Shown: one piece after another, positions 5,262-5,268 of the stretch
Layout of the letters: each line of letters starts with the position of its first letter
Numbering within the stretch: the stretch's first letter is position 1
Assembly (NCBI GenBank): GCA_938022485.1
Contig: CALIEE010000154.1
Span: forward strand, 1 to 5,268
Source of the DNA: an uncultured bacterium
GTDB lineage: Bacteria > Bdellovibrionota_C > UBA2361 > SZUA-149 > CALKYB01
Direction: 5' to 3'
DNA length: 5,268 nucleotides
Translations under genes and position numbers: made by a program
Notes under the pieces: generated by a model
The model's database searches: none
What the model was told of the DNA's origin: nothing
What the model saw: the letters and a program-made list of their open reading frames with translations, nothing else

Positions 5262-5268
5262 ATGAGTA
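5262..5268 (+). CDS. Possible start of the next operon gene (cut by the window edge)
   Basis: ATG AGT opens at 5262, 18 nt after the GldG-like stop, with GAG at 5253-5255 as a weak binding site. A TTG at 5240, overlapping the stop codon as TTGA and preceded by AAGGA at 5231-5235, is an alternative start in another frame; it reads MSLLRECDE to the edge. In gammaproteobacterial clusters of this type a DUF4340 protein commonly follows the GldG-like gene. Identity cannot be shown from so few codons. Confidence 0.25.

Overview
The window looks like chromosomal DNA from a gammaproteobacterium of fairly low GC content (by eye a little over 40%). The best evidence is a PurT that matches the Escherichia coli enzyme over its whole length, with active-site residues at the same residue numbers, and a YidB-type (DUF937) protein. 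I see no phage, transposon, CRISPR, rRNA or tRNA signal. I cannot name the genus.

Layout. Positions 1-189 are non-coding upstream DNA with a possible promoter. A small YidB/DUF937-like gene (190-603, +) follows, with its own intrinsic terminator (632-666). It converges with purT (1869-673, -), which encodes formate-dependent glycinamide ribonucleotide transformylase of purine synthesis. A 335-bp divergent intergenic region (1870-2204) separates purT from a + strand operon. The operon holds an ABC ATPase (2205-2933), an ABC-2 type permease (2930-3694, overlapping it by ATGA) and a GldG-like auxiliary membrane protein (3705-5243). The operon probably continues past the right edge.

The three operon genes form a GldA/GldF/GldG-type transporter: the ATPase drives a six-helix permease, and the third protein places a large soluble domain, held by membrane helices at both ends, next to it. 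The substrate cannot be read from the sequence. The name comes from gliding bacteria, but nothing here indicates gliding.

The least explained part is the purT/ABC intergenic region. It carries three abutting potential stem-loops (1940-2075), and the last would bury a near-perfect Shine-Dalgarno sequence (AAGGAGG). A 27-codon reading frame runs into that hairpin, and a 13-codon frame with an internal 18-nt in-frame repeat follows. There are also two candidate promoters and an ATPase start codon without a recognisable ribosome binding site. This may be a structured leader or a small RNA/peptide locus; it is an inference from base pairing alone.
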